Source of the DNA: Candidatus Bathyarchaeota archaeon
Lineage (GTDB): Archaea; Thermoproteota; Bathyarchaeia; Bathyarchaeales; WUQV01
Reading direction: 5' to 3'
Assembly: GCA_021158125.1 (NCBI GenBank)
Contig: JAGGVF010000009.1
Location: 38,927-102,926, forward strand
DNA length: 64,000 nt
Shown: piece by piece, positions 63,290 to 64,000 of the stretch
How positions within the stretch are numbered: the stretch's first letter is position 1
Layout of the letters: each line of letters starts with the position of its first letter
Notes under the pieces: generated by a model
Databases searched by the model: none
The model's input: only the letters and a program-made list of their open reading frames with translations
What the model was told of the DNA's origin: nothing
Made by a program: the position numbers and the translations under genes

Positions 63290-63421
63290 TTATAGTTTAC
63301 GAATGAGTTTTCTTCCATGCTTGCTTTCTAGAAGCTTGATTAAGGCTTCAACGACGTAGCCTGCTTTAGCCAAGCTAACCCATACGGGTTCAATGCCATA
63401 ATCGTCTTTACATCTAGCCAT
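63290..63421 (-). CDS. 43-residue micro-protein
   Basis: ATG at 63421 with GAGAGGTGA 10 bases upstream. Sequence starts M-A-R-C-K-D-D-Y-G-I-E-P-V-W and ends R-K-L-I-R-K-L; amphipathic. It overlaps the preceding micro-ORF by 8 bases. Unknown. Confidence 0.5.
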   Translation of the reverse strand: MARCKDDYGIEPVWVSLAKAGYVVEALIKLLESKHGRKLIRKL

Positions 63422-63533
63422 TTTTGACTTCACCTCTCAAGGCAAACTTGAAAAGTAGCCAAAACATGAAGAGGGCTACAGCCCATAAGCCCAAAAGAAT
63501 AAGAATGCCTTCTAAGGTAAGCTTGAATATCAT
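63414..63533 (-). CDS. 39-residue membrane micro-protein
   Basis: ATG at 63533 forms an ATGA overlap with the stop of the upstream gene. One long hydrophobic segment (about 10-31), short basic tail. Unknown. Confidence 0.55.
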   Translation of the reverse strand: MIFKLTLEGILILLGLWAVALFMFWLLFKFALRGEVKNG

Positions 63534-64000
63534 GCATTACCAACTCCATGAACCTTCATTTTATGCAATTCCAAATCATACTGAGAACCGAAAAACATGT
63601 GTTTGCCATTTCTTGCACATATATCGCATTGAAGTAAACTATTCAAATTATTGTGTAAATGTTGCGATTTTGGAAACCGCAATAATTCTGAGCTTATTTT
63701 CTGGTTTTGACTTTGATTTTCGCTTAGATTAGAAATTATCGCGGTTTCAGAAATCGCGGTATTTTCGTGCTTGTTTTCCGATTTAAAGCTTAAATCTTCC
63801 TCAGAAAAATATTGCGGAAGTGGTGTTACAGATACAATATCAATTTTTTCTTTGTGAGGCTTCAGCTCTTTCTTACCTAATATTATATTGGAGGCTTCTT
63901 CTAGGCTGATGTGTAGGATTTCCCATTGTGTTTCTGAAATTAAATGTATTATTCCGAAGACATGACTTCCGCAATATTTTTCTAGCCATTTTTTGAAGCC
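63530..64000 (-). CDS. C2H2-finger protein, 5' partial
   Basis: Open from the window edge: 156 visible residues before TGA at 63530-63532. The middle is polar and rich in Ser, Asn and Gln. The end carries C-D-I-C ... H-K-M-K-V-H, a C2H2-type zinc finger near the C-terminus, common in archaeal virus and plasmid proteins. It heads the chain of overlapping element genes. Confidence 0.65.
   Translation of the reverse strand, partial: GFKKWLEKYCGSHVFGIIHLISETQWEILHISLEEASNIILGKKELKPHKEKIDIVSVTPLPQYFSEEDLSFKSENKHENTAISETAIISNLSENQSQNQKISSELLRFPKSQHLHNNLNSLLQCDICARNGKHMFFGSQYDLELHKMKVHGVGNA

Larger units (their letters stand above)
60829..64000. mobile_element. Left part of an integrated genetic element
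   Basis: Bounded on the left by the 3' tRNA fragment and containing a tyrosine recombinase gene reading towards it, an AT-hook-like small protein and a chain of overlapping micro-ORFs. The right boundary, expected at an intact copy of the tRNA gene, lies beyond the window. Whether the beta-helix protein gene belongs to the element is inferred only from position. Confidence 0.6.

Noticed and set aside
63424..63732. 102-residue plus-strand frame in the element
   Set aside because: The minus-strand frames here show start/stop overlaps, ribosome binding sites and a C2H2 finger, so the plus-strand frame is a shadow.
63700..63850. Short repeated GCGATTTCT/GCGATAATTTCT motif suggesting a repeat array
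   Set aside because: Only two or three imperfect copies within a coding frame; no regular spacer, so not CRISPR.

Overview
The window is archaeal chromosome. It encodes a thermosome subunit, membrane-anchored LonB, diphthine synthase, the CTP-dependent riboflavin kinase RibK, the archaeal FAD synthase RibL, archaeal ThrS with its own editing domain, endonuclease Q, archaetidylinositol-phosphate synthase and ribosomal protein eS26. It also has intron-containing tRNAs, many TTG starts and compact TATA promoters. eS26 with TTG starts, a class II HMG-CoA reductase and Hdr/Etf-type redox genes suggests a Bathyarchaeia-like member of the Thermoproteota/TACK group. That placement is an inference. 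No marker for methanogenesis itself (mcr) is present.

Layout. 1-1507: a thioredoxin-fold TlpA-like protein (5' end outside the window), a micro-protein and a NapH-type polyferredoxin, probably an extracytoplasmic thiol or electron relay. 1513-9878: housekeeping genes including DphB, a HAD hydrolase, DUF357, RibL, rhomboid, RibK and GDT1. 10089-10460: tRNA-Thr (with a very short intron) and tRNA-Leu. 10604-20626: the most distinctive block. An operon hdrA-etfB-etfA-acyl-CoA dehydrogenase runs leftwards. Running rightwards from the shared upstream region are an HdrC/HdrB-fusion (HdrD-like) protein and thiol:fumarate-reductase-like TfrA and TfrB. 20643-25174: a small four-cysteine protein, an Sfm1-like SPOUT methyltransferase, a peptide-modifying-type radical SAM enzyme, a SAM methyltransferase, a ChrB-domain protein and an MFS permease. 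25259-32474: LonB, then the pstSCAB phosphate operon, divergent from an AbrB-PhoU regulator whose 3' end lies antisense to tRNA-Glu.

32593-49439: thermosome, a C-terminally short HMG-CoA reductase, an HTH gene paired with an N-x-G repeat protein, FAH-family hydrolase, EndoQ, DedA, a formyl-THF cyclo-ligase homologue, Kbl/Tdh (threonine to glycine plus acetyl-CoA), NAD kinase, phosphoglycerate mutase, AIP synthase, eS26, MFS and DUF4438. 49473-60749: PfkB kinase, two zinc-binding small proteins, ThrS, glutamate dehydrogenase coupled to an alanine-dehydrogenase/OCD protein, a secreted subtilase, a zinc-finger/membrane-protein pair, and FmdE with an ECF-S-like permease.

60829-64000 (and beyond) looks like the left end of an integrated element. 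A 29-nt 3' tRNA fragment is followed by a secreted beta-helix protein, a 70-aa AT-hook-like protein, a short tyrosine recombinase and a chain of overlapping micro-ORFs headed by a C2H2-finger protein that runs off the window.

Metabolic reading (inference): acyl-CoA oxidation passes electrons through ETF to an HdrA/HdrD-like complex. TfrAB either consumes thiols to reduce fumarate or runs as succinate dehydrogenase, forming a disulfide the Hdr complex could reduce. This would be a soluble link between acyl-CoA oxidation and fumarate/succinate chemistry.
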